A stretch of 12,857 nucleotides of DNA from Chthoniobacter flavus (GTDB taxonomy: Bacteria; Verrucomicrobiota; Verrucomicrobiia; Chthoniobacterales; Terrimicrobiaceae). This document shows, one piece after another, positions 4,716 to 12,857 of this stretch (the first letter of the stretch is position 1; every line of letters begins with the position of its first letter). Below the pieces are notes generated by a model. It had not been told where the DNA came from. It ran no database searches and was given only the letters and a program-made list of their open reading frames with translations. Where the stretch lies: contig CAMDOJ010000032.1 in assembly GCA_945903555.1 (NCBI GenBank), forward strand, positions 1-12,857. The letters run 5' to 3'. The position numbers and the translations under genes are program-made.

Positions 4716-7700
4716 TTACAAAAGGGGCAACTCCCCAAGCGACAACCTCGCGACGCCTTGGTGATCTGGACTTGAAGGGTTTTTGGCGGAGTAATTGCCC
4801 CACTTGAGGGCGTAGTCGAGCGTGTCGAGGAGGTAGAGGTAGTATTGGTTGTCCTTGAACTGTCCGTAGCGGGCGGTGGTGGTTTCGCCGTCGCCATAGA
4901 CGGTGAGGGCGAAGTTCGCCTCCCTGTCATCCAAGGTGTAGGTGCGGAGTGCCTGCTTGGCAGCGCTGGCTTCGTAGGTGAGGAGTTTGCCCTCGGGCAC
5001 CGGCCAACCCATGAGGTAGAAATCCCAGACATCCTTGTTCCATGGCTGTGCTGGCTTTTGCGCCCAGGCTGGCTTGTCGGCGCTGAAGAGCTCGATGCTT
5101 CCCTTGGCACTCCCGAGGTGGCCCTCTGGATACGACGACCAATAGGATTTTTTGTCCCAGTGGAGCCGGTCAAACTGGTCGCTGGTCTGGAATTTGATGC
5201 CGACCTCCAGATTCACTGGTTCGCCGGTGCGCGGCAGTTTACCGGTGGTGTCGAGTGGCGGAATGTTTTTGAATTGGTAGTTGATGTCCATGCGTCCGTT
5301 GGCGGCGATGGAGTATGTGTATTCGACATTGAATGCCTCGAGGCTTCCGGTGATATGGACCACGAGGGCGTTGTCTTTTTTCTCGATGCGGATGTCTTTC
5401 AATTTCCACGCGTCAAGAAAGGGACTCTCGTAGATGACAGTTTTTGTAATCACAGAAGGGGTCTTCCCGATATCGGGATTGATGCCCATGAGATGGAATT
5501 CCTCGAGTTTGAAAATGTGCGGTATCGGGCCGACGAGGGGAATGCTGGCCTCGCCGTGTTTGATGCTTTGGATGAGGCCGGTGGCGCGGTCGATCACGAC
5601 AGCGAATTTCTCGCCTTGAATGGTGATCTGGCCGTTGGCCTCGACCACTTCGGGGGCGCCTTCCAGCGCGGGGGCTTCGGGTTTTGCCGAGGTACCGAGG
5701 GCGATGTGGTAGTCGTCGATGAGCTTCTTCGAGCGGTCGAGGAAGGACACGGCAACCTCGGTGCCGGCTTTCCAATCGGCGGCGGGGAGTTCGATCGTGC
5801 CTTTCTTATGCGGCTCGATGGGCGGGCAGGCGAGTTCCTGTGTTTTGCCATCGTAGCTCACGCGCATCGTGATCTGGTCGAGCGTGGTGTGGTCGAAGCG
5901 GTTTTGCACCGGCAGGGAAATGGGTTTGCTGGGCTCAAATTGCGCGACCTGCGTTTCGAGCAAGCGCACCGGGCTGTAGGCTTTTTTCACATTCCAGAAT
6001 TCCGGCTTCGGCCGGCGCCACTCGTCGATGATACCCCAACGGGCGGTGCCGAATATGTTCGGGAGCGTGCTGGTTTCGCCGACAGGAATTCTTGCATCAC
6101 CTTTGTGGAAGCGCCTCACGGCACCGCGCGAGAATTTGGCGGTGGGGTCGGGCAAGATCGTCATGTCGTCGCAGTAATTCCATATCGCCGCGCCGATGCT
6201 GCCGTTAGAGGAGAAAAGCGAGGTCCAAGCGTGGTCGAGGCTACGCCCCCAGTAATCGCGCGAGTTCAGGTCATGAACCCACAATTCCACGCCATGCCCG
6301 AGCACATGCATCCACTCGTCATAAATGTAAGGCCTGTCGGTTTTCTCGTAGCTCTGATTCCACGAGGGGTAGTGCCAGCTTTTGATATCATAGCTTTTGT
6401 GCTCGGGGTCGTCCTTCACCTGATAGCTCGCCGTGATCTTGCGTGAGGAATCAAGCTTGCGGGCGAACTCGGCTGTGGCCGCGAAGTTCCGGCCGAAGAC
6501 GCTTTCGTTGCACAAAGACCAAATGATGATCGAGGGGTGACTGCCGTAGTTGAGCATCACCTCGCGCTGTTGGTTGGTGAAGAGGTGCTCGTATTGCGAG
6601 TCGTCGTGCATGTCGCGCGACTCCCTGTTGGCCTTGCCACAATCGAGCACGGCCGATTCGAGGTTCACATAAAGCCCCTTCTCATCGCACTGCTCGACGA
6701 AGCCGATGCCTGGCGGGTAGTGCGAGGTGCGGACGAAGTTCATGTTCGCCTCCTTGAAAAGATCCACATCGATGTTGTCGACCGCAGGCTCAGGAACGAA
6801 GCCCTTGAGCGGGTTCACGAGGTGGCGGTTAGCGCCTCGGAGTTTCACGCTCTTGCCGTTGATGAGCAGGTTGTGTTTTTCGTCGAAACGGATGTCACGA
6901 AAACCAATCCGCTTCGAGTAAACCGCCGTGGGTTGCCCAGGTGCCTTGCTCGTGATCTCGAGGCGATACAAGCGCGGATGCTCGGCATCCCAAGTTTGAG
7001 GCGAGGCGACCTCCGCCTTCCAAGTGACCTGCGACTGGTCGAGCTGGCAATCGGGCGTGGCGAGCGGGACGTCCTTGCCTTCGGGATCGAACAGGCGGAA
7101 CGAGGCAGTCGCTTTCGGGTTGGGCGTTTCCACCTGGCCGGTGACGGTCAGGGTCGCGGTCTTGCGGTCCTCCGAAAAAGGTGACGAGACGATGGGAAAT
7201 TCAAAAAATGACTTCGGCCGCGCTTGCAGCGAAACACTTCGCACCAACCCGCCGATCGCGCGGAGGCGCTTGCCATTAAAAGCGATGTCCTTGCTGAGGT
7301 CGGTGATCTCGAGCGCGATCCAAGCCTCCTGCCCGGGAGTCACCACCGAGGTGATGTCGCACTCCCACGGCGTCCAACCACCCTGATGCTCGGTGATGAA
7401 TTTTCCATTCACCCAGACCTTCGTGAATTCATGTGCACCCTCGAAGCGGAGGCGGATTTTTTGTCCCGCGAAGTCGGCGGGAATGGAAACCTTGCGCTTG
7501 TAGGCCATCGGGATGTTCTCCTTGATCGGATGCCCTTCGCGGAACACATCCCCCGGCACCGGCATGGTTTTCCAGCCCGTTGGCTCGGCGAGTTCCTTCC
7601 CAAAGCCCTCCGGCGCGGGAATCTGGAAATGCCATGTGCCATCGAGCGAAACATCGGCATCCCCCACCCCGTCAAGCTTGTCGAGCGGTGAACCTTGGGA

Positions 7701-8027
7701 AAGAAAGGCAGAAAGTTGGAGTAGCAGGAGCGACCAAAGGAGAGGCTTGCCAAGAGGGGTCAATGTGCGGGTGATCATCGAAGACATGCTGGAGAGGCGC
7801 TGGAGTTTGTGGACCAGCATGCCAGTGAAGAAAACGCCCACGACGCAGCCGAGGAGCATCGAAGCGACATAGAAGCCTGTGGCAATGCTATGCGAGTCGA
7901 AAGCTTTTTTGAAGCCCTCGACGGTGCCATTAATGACTCCGCAGTCGTAGCCAAACAGAAAGCCACCGATAGTGGCTGCGAGGCTTATGATGATAACAAA
8001 TGCGGTGCAAGTGGTGTCTTGCTTCAT
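4716..8027 (-). CDS. GH2 beta-galactosidase-like enzyme with N-terminal MFS transporter remnant
   Basis: This open frame of 1103 residues contains a complete glycoside hydrolase family 2 enzyme from about residue 81. Domains in order: signal peptide (about 81-112), N-terminal jelly-roll sandwich (130-270, with EGAHEFTKVWVNGK), Ig-like domain (275-375), TIM barrel (378-690) and a C-terminal LacZ-domain-5-like sandwich (790-1080). The acid/base is Glu508 in SLCNESVF and the nucleophile Glu571 in YIYDEWMH. GH2 enzymes remove terminal beta-linked sugars with retention; beta-galactosidase is the best guess, substrate unproven. Residues 1-70 are the start of a sugar-porter transporter, joined in frame; the GH2's own start is probably the ATG at 7787 (Met81) or 7778 (Met84). 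The stop overlaps a small GGGG/CCCC hairpin followed by TTTT, a weak terminator. It is the last gene of the minus-strand operon, 27 bases after the LamG protein. Confidence 0.88.
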   Translation of the reverse strand: MKQDTTCTAFVIIISLAATIGGFLFGYDCGVINGTVEGFKKAFDSHSIATGFYVASMLLGCVVGVFFTGMLVHKLQRLSSMSSMITRTLTPLGKPLLWSLLLLQLSAFLSQGSPLDKLDGVGDADVSLDGTWHFQIPAPEGFGKELAEPTGWKTMPVPGDVFREGHPIKENIPMAYKRKVSIPADFAGQKIRLRFEGAHEFTKVWVNGKFITEHQGGWTPWECDITSVVTPGQEAWIALEITDLSKDIAFNGKRLRAIGGLVRSVSLQARPKSFFEFPIVSSPFSEDRKTATLTVTGQVETPNPKATASFRLFDPEGKDVPLATPDCQLDQSQVTWKAEVASPQTWDAEHPRLYRLEITSKAPGQPTAVYSKRIGFRDIRFDEKHNLLINGKSVKLRGANRHLVNPLKGFVPEPAVDNIDVDLFKEANMNFVRTSHYPPGIGFVEQCDEKGLYVNLESAVLDCGKANRESRDMHDDSQYEHLFTNQQREVMLNYGSHPSIIIWSLCNESVFGRNFAATAEFARKLDSSRKITASYQVKDDPEHKSYDIKSWHYPSWNQSYEKTDRPYIYDEWMHVLGHGVELWVHDLNSRDYWGRSLDHAWTSLFSSNGSIGAAIWNYCDDMTILPDPTAKFSRGAVRRFHKGDARIPVGETSTLPNIFGTARWGIIDEWRRPKPEFWNVKKAYSPVRLLETQVAQFEPSKPISLPVQNRFDHTTLDQITMRVSYDGKTQELACPPIEPHKKGTIELPAADWKAGTEVAVSFLDRSKKLIDDYHIALGTSAKPEAPALEGAPEVVEANGQITIQGEKFAVVIDRATGLIQSIKHGEASIPLVGPIPHIFKLEEFHLMGINPDIGKTPSVITKTVIYESPFLDAWKLKDIRIEKKDNALVVHITGSLEAFNVEYTYSIAANGRMDINYQFKNIPPLDTTGKLPRTGEPVNLEVGIKFQTSDQFDRLHWDKKSYWSSYPEGHLGSAKGSIELFSADKPAWAQKPAQPWNKDVWDFYLMGWPVPEGKLLTYEASAAKQALRTYTLDDREANFALTVYGDGETTTARYGQFKDNQYYLYLLDTLDYALKWGNYSAKNPSSPDHQGVARLSLGELPLL
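7788..8027 (-). pseudogene. Sugar-porter MFS transporter fragment (first two membrane segments)
   Basis: The first 70 residues of the GH2 reading frame read as the N-terminus of a major facilitator superfamily sugar porter: a first membrane helix (about 8-27) with the typical GGFLFGYDCGVINGT motif (21-35), a loop GFKKAFDSHSIATGF, and a second helix (about 51-71, VASMLLGCVVGVFFTGML). The expected next motif, D-R-x-G-R-R/K after helix 2, is absent; the sequence instead runs VHKLQRLSS into the GH2 signal peptide. The other ten or so helices are missing, so it cannot transport sugar. Its own ATG (8027) may still drive translation of the fused frame. The probable origin is a deletion between adjacent transporter and glycosidase genes. 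Confidence 0.75.
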
Positions 8028-8054
8028 GGGTTCACTGAGTGGTTTTTTCGTTGC

Positions 8055-11000
8055 TTAAGGAACTGGATTTGAGGGTGTTTTTTTCAGGAACCAGGTTGAT
8101 TGGGGTTTGTCATCGAGCGGGAGATTATAGGTGATGGCGTAGGTCTTTGAATCCGCGTCGAATGAGGTTTCCCAGAAATCATTTCCGTAGTCGCTTTGGT
8201 CGAGGCGTTCGGTTTTTGGCTCGAGGCGAGTAGCGAGGGAGGGGGCGAATTGGGTGAGCATGGGAAGGTATTCGTCCAGCATTCCGTCGTCAGAAACGAC
8301 CCTGCCGAGTTGCCAGCCCTTGGCGGTGTCGAGGCCTTCGAAGCGCACGGGGACTGCTCCGGCGCCGCCTTGGATTTTGAGGCGAACCATACTGGCTCCG
8401 GGGTCGGCCTTCACGACGATGGGGAAGTTGCGCAGGACGCTGGCGCCTTGCGCTTCGACTTGGAGGTCGTTGGCGACGGCCAGTCGGTGGAAGGATTTCC
8501 AGGAGCCCGGGTTTTCGGCGATGTGCTTTCGAAAGGCCTCATTAGGGCCGTAGTAGTCGTCCACTTCGGCAGGGACCACATCGATTTCGATATCCATCTC
8601 CACAGAGTCGCCTGCTTGGTATTTTTCGATTCCCGCAGGGGGAACGAGGATGGCATCGACATGGCATCGACTCTCGGCGCCGACTTCGCCCACGGGCAGC
8701 GAGAGGGTGGGGGAGTCGTAGGTCTTTCCGCCGAAGTTCGCGCGATAGGAACGAACAACGAAGCCCTTGCTGCCGCTCGCCCAGTTGGGAACTTTCGAGC
8801 CCGGGAAGCCGACCCACCACGGTGCGGGGCCGGTGAGTGCGTAGTGGTCCAGAGCGAGTTCAGTGGTCTTTAATCCCTTCGGGGCGTCAAGCTCCTGGAT
8901 CAATCCGTCGCGGTTTCCGATGGCGATTTTGGGGCAAAAAACTTTGCCCTGCCCGAGTCGGAAGAGCCAAGAATCCTTGGTGGGGAGTTCCGTGCGGAAG
9001 TCGTAGCGCAGGCGAATGAAGGTCTTGGCGTGGTCGTCGGTGCGTGGCGTGGAAACCTCGGCCTTGAGCCCAACCTCGCCGTTTCCTCCGTAGCTGCCTT
9101 GGTAAACCGTCTCCGGCAGGCAGGGGCCGTGTGAGAGATAGGAGGTTTTCATGCGGGCGAACATGAGTTTTGTCCCCGTGGGACCATTGACCGAGAGCCA
9201 ATCGCCACCCCATCCGGCATCGGACCACTGCCATTTTTTCCCATCCTTGCCTTGTCGAGTGAGGAGGGCGCGAACATCGGTGATGGCTCTGTTGCTTGCG
9301 GAGAATTCGGGGTTGAAGCAGATCGTCTCGCCGGAGGAGCCGATGGCCAGCTGATCCCAGCGTCCGTTGGTGGTATCGCCCCAGCCGACCAGCGAGAGTT
9401 GGCTATTGCTGGCACTGGGCAGGGATCCGTAGAAACCATACACGACTCGCAGGAGATACGAGGTTTTGCCGGGCGCGGCGGGCAGGAGCGTGTAGGCGCG
9501 CAGGTAGTTGGGGAGGACGGTGTGGTGCCAGTTTTTGGAAAGTTGCACCGGGATTCCTGTGGGCGTGCCGTCGAGTTCGCACAGCATCGGAACGAGACCG
9601 GTGATGCTCGCCGTGCCAAACATTTCCAGCAGGAACGGCACATTTCGAGGTTGCGTGCCTTGGTTTTCGACTTCCACAAGAAACTCATCATAGAAGGCAG
9701 GACCTTCGCGTAAGGGTGCACGCTTGAGGATCGACGCGGAAGGAACTTTAAAGCTGTAGTTCGCTCTGGCCACGATGCAGTCGTAGAGTGGTTCGAAGGC
9801 CGTTGGCACTGTTTGGTTGTCACTGGCTGAGACTTTGATCGAGACACCCTCGTCCGGCTTGGAAGATCCGGGTAGATTGCAATTCAAGGTCAAGTTCTCA
9901 CTTCGGGGATAAGACCAATCGCCCGAAATCTTGCGCTCCGCAGACTTTTCCAAGCCGCCGGCTTTGAAACGAAGGGCCAGCTCGGCGTCCTTCCACACGG
10001 GGTGGGTCACGACGGGAAGCTCGTCGAAGTTGGACTGGTAAACCAATCCATCCAGCGAAGGAAGCGTGTCGGGATTTTTAAAAATCGCGGCGATTTCCTT
10101 ATCGGAGAGGGCGCGATTCCACATGCGCACATCGTCAAAAACAGCCTGTATGGGGAATGCCCCATCAGGCCGCTGGCCGAAGCGCAGAACCCCAGTGCCG
10201 GGTTTGCGGGTGAGGTTGATGGCTTTCTGCCCCAGCAATCTTCCATTTGCATAGACTCGCATGGTCGAGCCGTCGTAGGTGAGCACGACATGGTGCCATT
10301 TTCCGGTCACATCGAGATCTGGTGCGCTTTCGCTGATGAGATGGATGTTATTTTTGCCATCGCTGTAAATGCTCATGACGGCACTGAGTTTTCCCCATCG
10401 GCCCAGCATAACCCCGAAGTGGCCGTCTCTGTTTTCGTTGTGGTTTTTTCCGAAAATAGTCCCTGTTTCAGACTTCTTGCGCTCGTCGCGCAGGAACCAG
10501 CACTCGGCGGTGAAGGCGGGGGAGTCGATGCCAGGAGCGTCGGATACTTCCAAAGGGCGAGTCCGAACCGAGTAGGCGCTGCCCTTGCGCCCAGGGGCGA
10601 GTCCGTCCCGATAATCAAAGTGCGGTTGGAGATCCAGTGAGAAGCTCAGGCTCTGGGGCCATGCCACCACGGCCAACGAGCCAATCGCGGGCAGTATATT
10701 ACCCTCGGCGTCCTTGAGTTGCAATTCCCGCAACTCGTAATGCTGTGCGATGCGTGCGGATTCCCATAGCCACACATACGAGAGAGGGGTGTAGTTTTTT
10801 GTTTCCAACCCCGAGCGACAGGCGGTCATCTTGTAGATTCGGCCGTCGATCTTGATCTCGGCTTCCAATGCCCCCTCGGGTAAATTCTTGAGACGCTCCA
10901 GAGCCATCCCACCGGCTTGCAGGTAGCCAGCCTTGTCATCCAGTAAGCCGAAGCGAATCTTGCTGGGATTTTTGATATCCCACTGGAAACCATAATATCC

Positions 11001-11162
11001 CGACTCGATACAAAGCCGGGAGAGATCGGTCGAACCGGGGTCGTGCGTCCAGGTGCCGGACCAGTAGCCGTAGGTGTAATCAAGCGGCGAGGGCGCGGGT
11101 TGGGCGGAAGCAATGAGTGAAGAGGCGAGGAGTGCGGTGAGTAATAGTTTGTGTGGTTTCAT
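8055..11162 (-). CDS. Large secreted LamG-domain protein
   Basis: The 1035-residue product starts with a clear signal peptide (MKPHKLLLTALLASSLIASA, then Q21). A LamG/concanavalin-A-like jelly roll occupies about 195-365, shown by FTAECWFLRDE, GKWHHVVLTYDGSTMRVYANGRLLG and VFDDVRMWNRALSDKEIAAIF, which are standard features of the family. The rest, about 26-190 and 370-1035, is unrecognised: beta-rich and aromatic-rich with no catalytic motif I can name. The LamG domain appears to interrupt a larger beta-sandwich, because SLSFSLDLQPHF before it and AELALRFKAGG after it look like adjoining strands. LamG modules commonly bind glycans or proteins. Its place between a beta-helix protein and a GH2 enzyme suggests a role in binding or degrading the same polysaccharide outside the cytoplasm. 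No Shine-Dalgarno precedes the ATG; the upstream bases are ATTTTTAA. Confidence 0.8.
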   Translation of the reverse strand: MKPHKLLLTALLASSLIASAQPAPSPLDYTYGYWSGTWTHDPGSTDLSRLCIESGYYGFQWDIKNPSKIRFGLLDDKAGYLQAGGMALERLKNLPEGALEAEIKIDGRIYKMTACRSGLETKNYTPLSYVWLWESARIAQHYELRELQLKDAEGNILPAIGSLAVVAWPQSLSFSLDLQPHFDYRDGLAPGRKGSAYSVRTRPLEVSDAPGIDSPAFTAECWFLRDERKKSETGTIFGKNHNENRDGHFGVMLGRWGKLSAVMSIYSDGKNNIHLISESAPDLDVTGKWHHVVLTYDGSTMRVYANGRLLGQKAINLTRKPGTGVLRFGQRPDGAFPIQAVFDDVRMWNRALSDKEIAAIFKNPDTLPSLDGLVYQSNFDELPVVTHPVWKDAELALRFKAGGLEKSAERKISGDWSYPRSENLTLNCNLPGSSKPDEGVSIKVSASDNQTVPTAFEPLYDCIVARANYSFKVPSASILKRAPLREGPAFYDEFLVEVENQGTQPRNVPFLLEMFGTASITGLVPMLCELDGTPTGIPVQLSKNWHHTVLPNYLRAYTLLPAAPGKTSYLLRVVYGFYGSLPSASNSQLSLVGWGDTTNGRWDQLAIGSSGETICFNPEFSASNRAITDVRALLTRQGKDGKKWQWSDAGWGGDWLSVNGPTGTKLMFARMKTSYLSHGPCLPETVYQGSYGGNGEVGLKAEVSTPRTDDHAKTFIRLRYDFRTELPTKDSWLFRLGQGKVFCPKIAIGNRDGLIQELDAPKGLKTTELALDHYALTGPAPWWVGFPGSKVPNWASGSKGFVVRSYRANFGGKTYDSPTLSLPVGEVGAESRCHVDAILVPPAGIEKYQAGDSVEMDIEIDVVPAEVDDYYGPNEAFRKHIAENPGSWKSFHRLAVANDLQVEAQGASVLRNFPIVVKADPGASMVRLKIQGGAGAVPVRFEGLDTAKGWQLGRVVSDDGMLDEYLPMLTQFAPSLATRLEPKTERLDQSDYGNDFWETSFDADSKTYAITYNLPLDDKPQSTWFLKKTPSNPVP

Positions 11163-11270
11163 TTAAAAATGGGTGAGTTATCTATCTATGGGTACGATGG
11201 GGCGAGACGATTTCAGCGGTATACTGATAATGGAGATTTAGCCAGCCCGCGAGTTATGATGGTTTTCATG

Positions 11271-12857
11271 CTATTTATCACTTTTCTTGGGCCACACTTT
11301 CATCGCTTTCTCTCCGGTCAAGGCAAACGGTCCAGGAGAGGGGTGATTTTTCGGCCATTTATTGCCGAAGTAGTCGGTATCGAGAATGTAGGGTTTGCCA
11401 TCTGGAGTTTCAAAAGAAGCGCCTGGGAGTTGGGCTCGGCCGAGCAAATCCGACGACACAAGATGGCGCTTAACCTTCTCTTCCCATGTGGAATCCACAT
11501 TCATCTCCAACCACCAGCCGTCAGCTTTTTCGACGAGCTTGATTTTTGGATCGAAGGCTTCCGCGACGATGGGATCTTTGTCTTGTTCCGAGGCTTTGGC
11601 CCCAGCCAGGAAGACATTGCCGGCCGCTGTGATCTTGAACTTGTGTTCATCGTAGCGGGACAGCGACTTGGCATTGATGAAAAGGTTGTTGAAAAAGCGG
11701 TCATCGTTTTGATCCACGGTGACGCCGACACCGCCCCACTTATCCATCAGAGCCACACGGGCCTCAGGCGTCATGATCAGGAAGTCGGCTCGAAAGCCTT
11801 CCCATGCTTCGCCGCCACAATTGATCCGAAGATCGAACGGTTGGGCCACATCCCGGGGGCCGGCCACTTCAATTCCCGCAATACAGGGTTCGCCGAAATC
11901 GCGAGTGAACCCGACCTTCAGCACGCCGTCCTGGACACAAACGCCTTCGGTGACCACATCGAACGCCACATTTTTACCCGCTTTTGCCACGAGATCCAAT
12001 TTCTCCACCACGGGTGCTCCTTGGATATTCACGCCGAAACGGCGTGAGCCGACCGTTTCGAAGAATGGCTCATTGAATTTAAGCGTCACGGTGTAGTTTC
12101 CGTTGGGGACATCGAGAATATATCCTTCGCAGCCGTATCGAACACTCTGATAGACGACATCCTGTTCGGTCTTGTCAACGGGATCGGAAAAGCGAGCGGC
12201 CCCACCGCCCATGGCCCCAAATTTTTCATTGAGATGCTTTGGAAATTTTATTTCCGTGGAGTGGGGAATAAAGATTGGTGTCTGCCGCTTTGTGAGTTCC
12301 GACCAGATGGACATCGCTCCGCTGATCAGGTTGTGCACATACGCCCCGCCGCCGCTCGCATCCAAGACGCCTCCTGCGGACAGCAATATATTGTTGTCGA
12401 TGAGCATCGGGCCATGGTTCATCTCGACCATCAGATCGTTGCTGTTGCCATGCAGGAGGTTGCCGGTCAACCGTGCGCCTTGGCCCATCCAGTCGATCCA
12501 GATACCGCCCCAGTGCGCACAGCGGTAAACATGATTTTTACTGATGAGGACATCCACCGCTCCATGCAACTTGATGCCAGCTGTTTCACACCCGCCGTAT
12601 TCGTGGTGCTGCCGAATATCGTGAATTTCGTTCCCGGTGATTGTTGAGAAACTGCATCCCAGACTGCCAATAATCCCGCCTTGTCCACAATTATAGATGT
12701 GGTTATTCCGCACGACATGGCTGCCGATATTCTTGCGGTCCCAACCGCGTTCCAAGCCAACGCGAATCGATCGATTGTAGTTCATCGTGTTGTCGAACTC
12801 GTCACCGTGTTTCCCCAGCGTCACCCCGCTGCAGGTGGAGTAACGAATCGTATTGTC
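11271..12857 (-). CDS. Right-handed beta-helix protein with internal malectin-like domain (5' end outside window)
   Basis: The frame is open to the window edge (first visible residues DNTIRYSTCSGVTLG), so the start and any signal peptide lie outside; the GTG at 12824 is not a plausible start. Counting from there, residues 1-190 are parallel beta-helix coils rich in N-N-x-I and G-N-x-I turns (HVVRNNHIYNCG, TITGNEIHDI, VLISKNHVYRCAHWGGIWIDW). Residues about 200-335 match a malectin-type carbohydrate-binding domain (VPNGNYTVTLKF, RRFGVNIQG, VQDGVLKVGFTRDF, CIAGIEVAG, then LRINCGG). The beta-helix resumes at DQNDDRFFNNLFINA (371 on) and ends with a domain containing PYILDTDYFGNKW. Beta-helix folds of this type occur in polysaccharide lyases and glycosidases; no catalytic residue can be assigned. 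It is the promoter-proximal gene seen here, 108 bases before the LamG gene. Confidence 0.8.
   Translation of the reverse strand, partial: DNTIRYSTCSGVTLGKHGDEFDNTMNYNRSIRVGLERGWDRKNIGSHVVRNNHIYNCGQGGIIGSLGCSFSTITGNEIHDIRQHHEYGGCETAGIKLHGAVDVLISKNHVYRCAHWGGIWIDWMGQGARLTGNLLHGNSNDLMVEMNHGPMLIDNNILLSAGGVLDASGGGAYVHNLISGAMSIWSELTKRQTPIFIPHSTEIKFPKHLNEKFGAMGGGAARFSDPVDKTEQDVVYQSVRYGCEGYILDVPNGNYTVTLKFNEPFFETVGSRRFGVNIQGAPVVEKLDLVAKAGKNVAFDVVTEGVCVQDGVLKVGFTRDFGEPCIAGIEVAGPRDVAQPFDLRINCGGEAWEGFRADFLIMTPEARVALMDKWGGVGVTVDQNDDRFFNNLFINAKSLSRYDEHKFKITAAGNVFLAGAKASEQDKDPIVAEAFDPKIKLVEKADGWWLEMNVDSTWEEKVKRHLVSSDLLGRAQLPGASFETPDGKPYILDTDYFGNKWPKNHPSPGPFALTGEKAMKVWPKKSDK

Noticed and set aside
4222..5173. 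Minus-strand open frames across the palindrome cluster and the GH2 3' end
   Set aside because: Their translations are low-complexity Arg/Ser/Pro-rich and come from GC-rich repeats plus an alternative frame of the GH2 gene.
4845..6446. 533-codon plus-strand open frame opposite the GH2 gene
   Set aside because: The GH2 protein on the other strand has catalytic motifs and full domain structure; the plus-strand translation has no domain and reflects high GC at codon positions.
8196..10640. Several plus-strand open frames opposite the LamG-protein gene (for example 8196-8873, 9252-9713, 10002-10640)
   Set aside because: All lie antisense to one continuous 1035-codon gene with a signal peptide and LamG domain; none has a recognisable domain.
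11151..12047. 298-codon plus-strand open frame opposite the beta-helix gene
   Set aside because: It lies antisense to recognisable malectin and beta-helix coding sequence and has no features of its own.

Overview
The window looks like chromosomal DNA from a member of the Verrucomicrobia or a close PVC relative. This rests on three things: short hairpin-rich dispersed repeats of a style I associate with that group, a secreted glycan-degradation cluster (beta-helix/malectin protein, LamG protein, GH2 enzyme), and the general absence of Shine-Dalgarno sequences. No rRNA, tRNA, CRISPR array or complete mobile element was recognised. The phylum call is inference; no marker gene settles it.

Left part, plus strand (1-1118): the 3' end of leuA (2-isopropylmalate synthase), then one copy of a 170-185 bp hairpin repeat, then a small GreA/GreB-like transcription factor whose start codon lies 5 bases beyond the repeat. 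A possible terminator follows.

Middle part (1119-4481): an AT-richer block. After about 730 bases without a convincing gene come two overlapping plus-strand genes: a small exported protein ending in a His/Cys-rich module, and an exported endonuclease/exonuclease/phosphatase (EEP) family protein. Next is a repeat-dominated stretch: two more copies of the same hairpin repeat in the same orientation, with a chain of at least eight short hairpins between them. The third repeat copy abuts an EF-hand protein gene that has lost its start and probably its signal peptide.

Right part, minus strand (4716-12857): three large genes reading leftward, probably one operon for uptake and breakdown of a complex polysaccharide. 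The order of transcription is a partial right-handed beta-helix protein with an embedded malectin-like domain, a 1035-residue secreted protein with an embedded LamG domain, and a GH2 beta-galactosidase-like enzyme. The GH2 reading frame begins with the first two membrane segments of a sugar-porter MFS transporter, joined in frame. This suggests that a deletion fused a transporter gene to its glycosidase neighbour. A cluster of GC-rich palindromes separates the GH2 3' end from the EF-hand remnant.

The most notable points are the three-hairpin repeat family and its positions at gene starts, the hairpin chain between two repeat copies, the MFS-GH2 fusion, the carbohydrate-binding domains inserted within two larger proteins, and the overlap of the His/Cys-module protein with a secreted nuclease-like enzyme.
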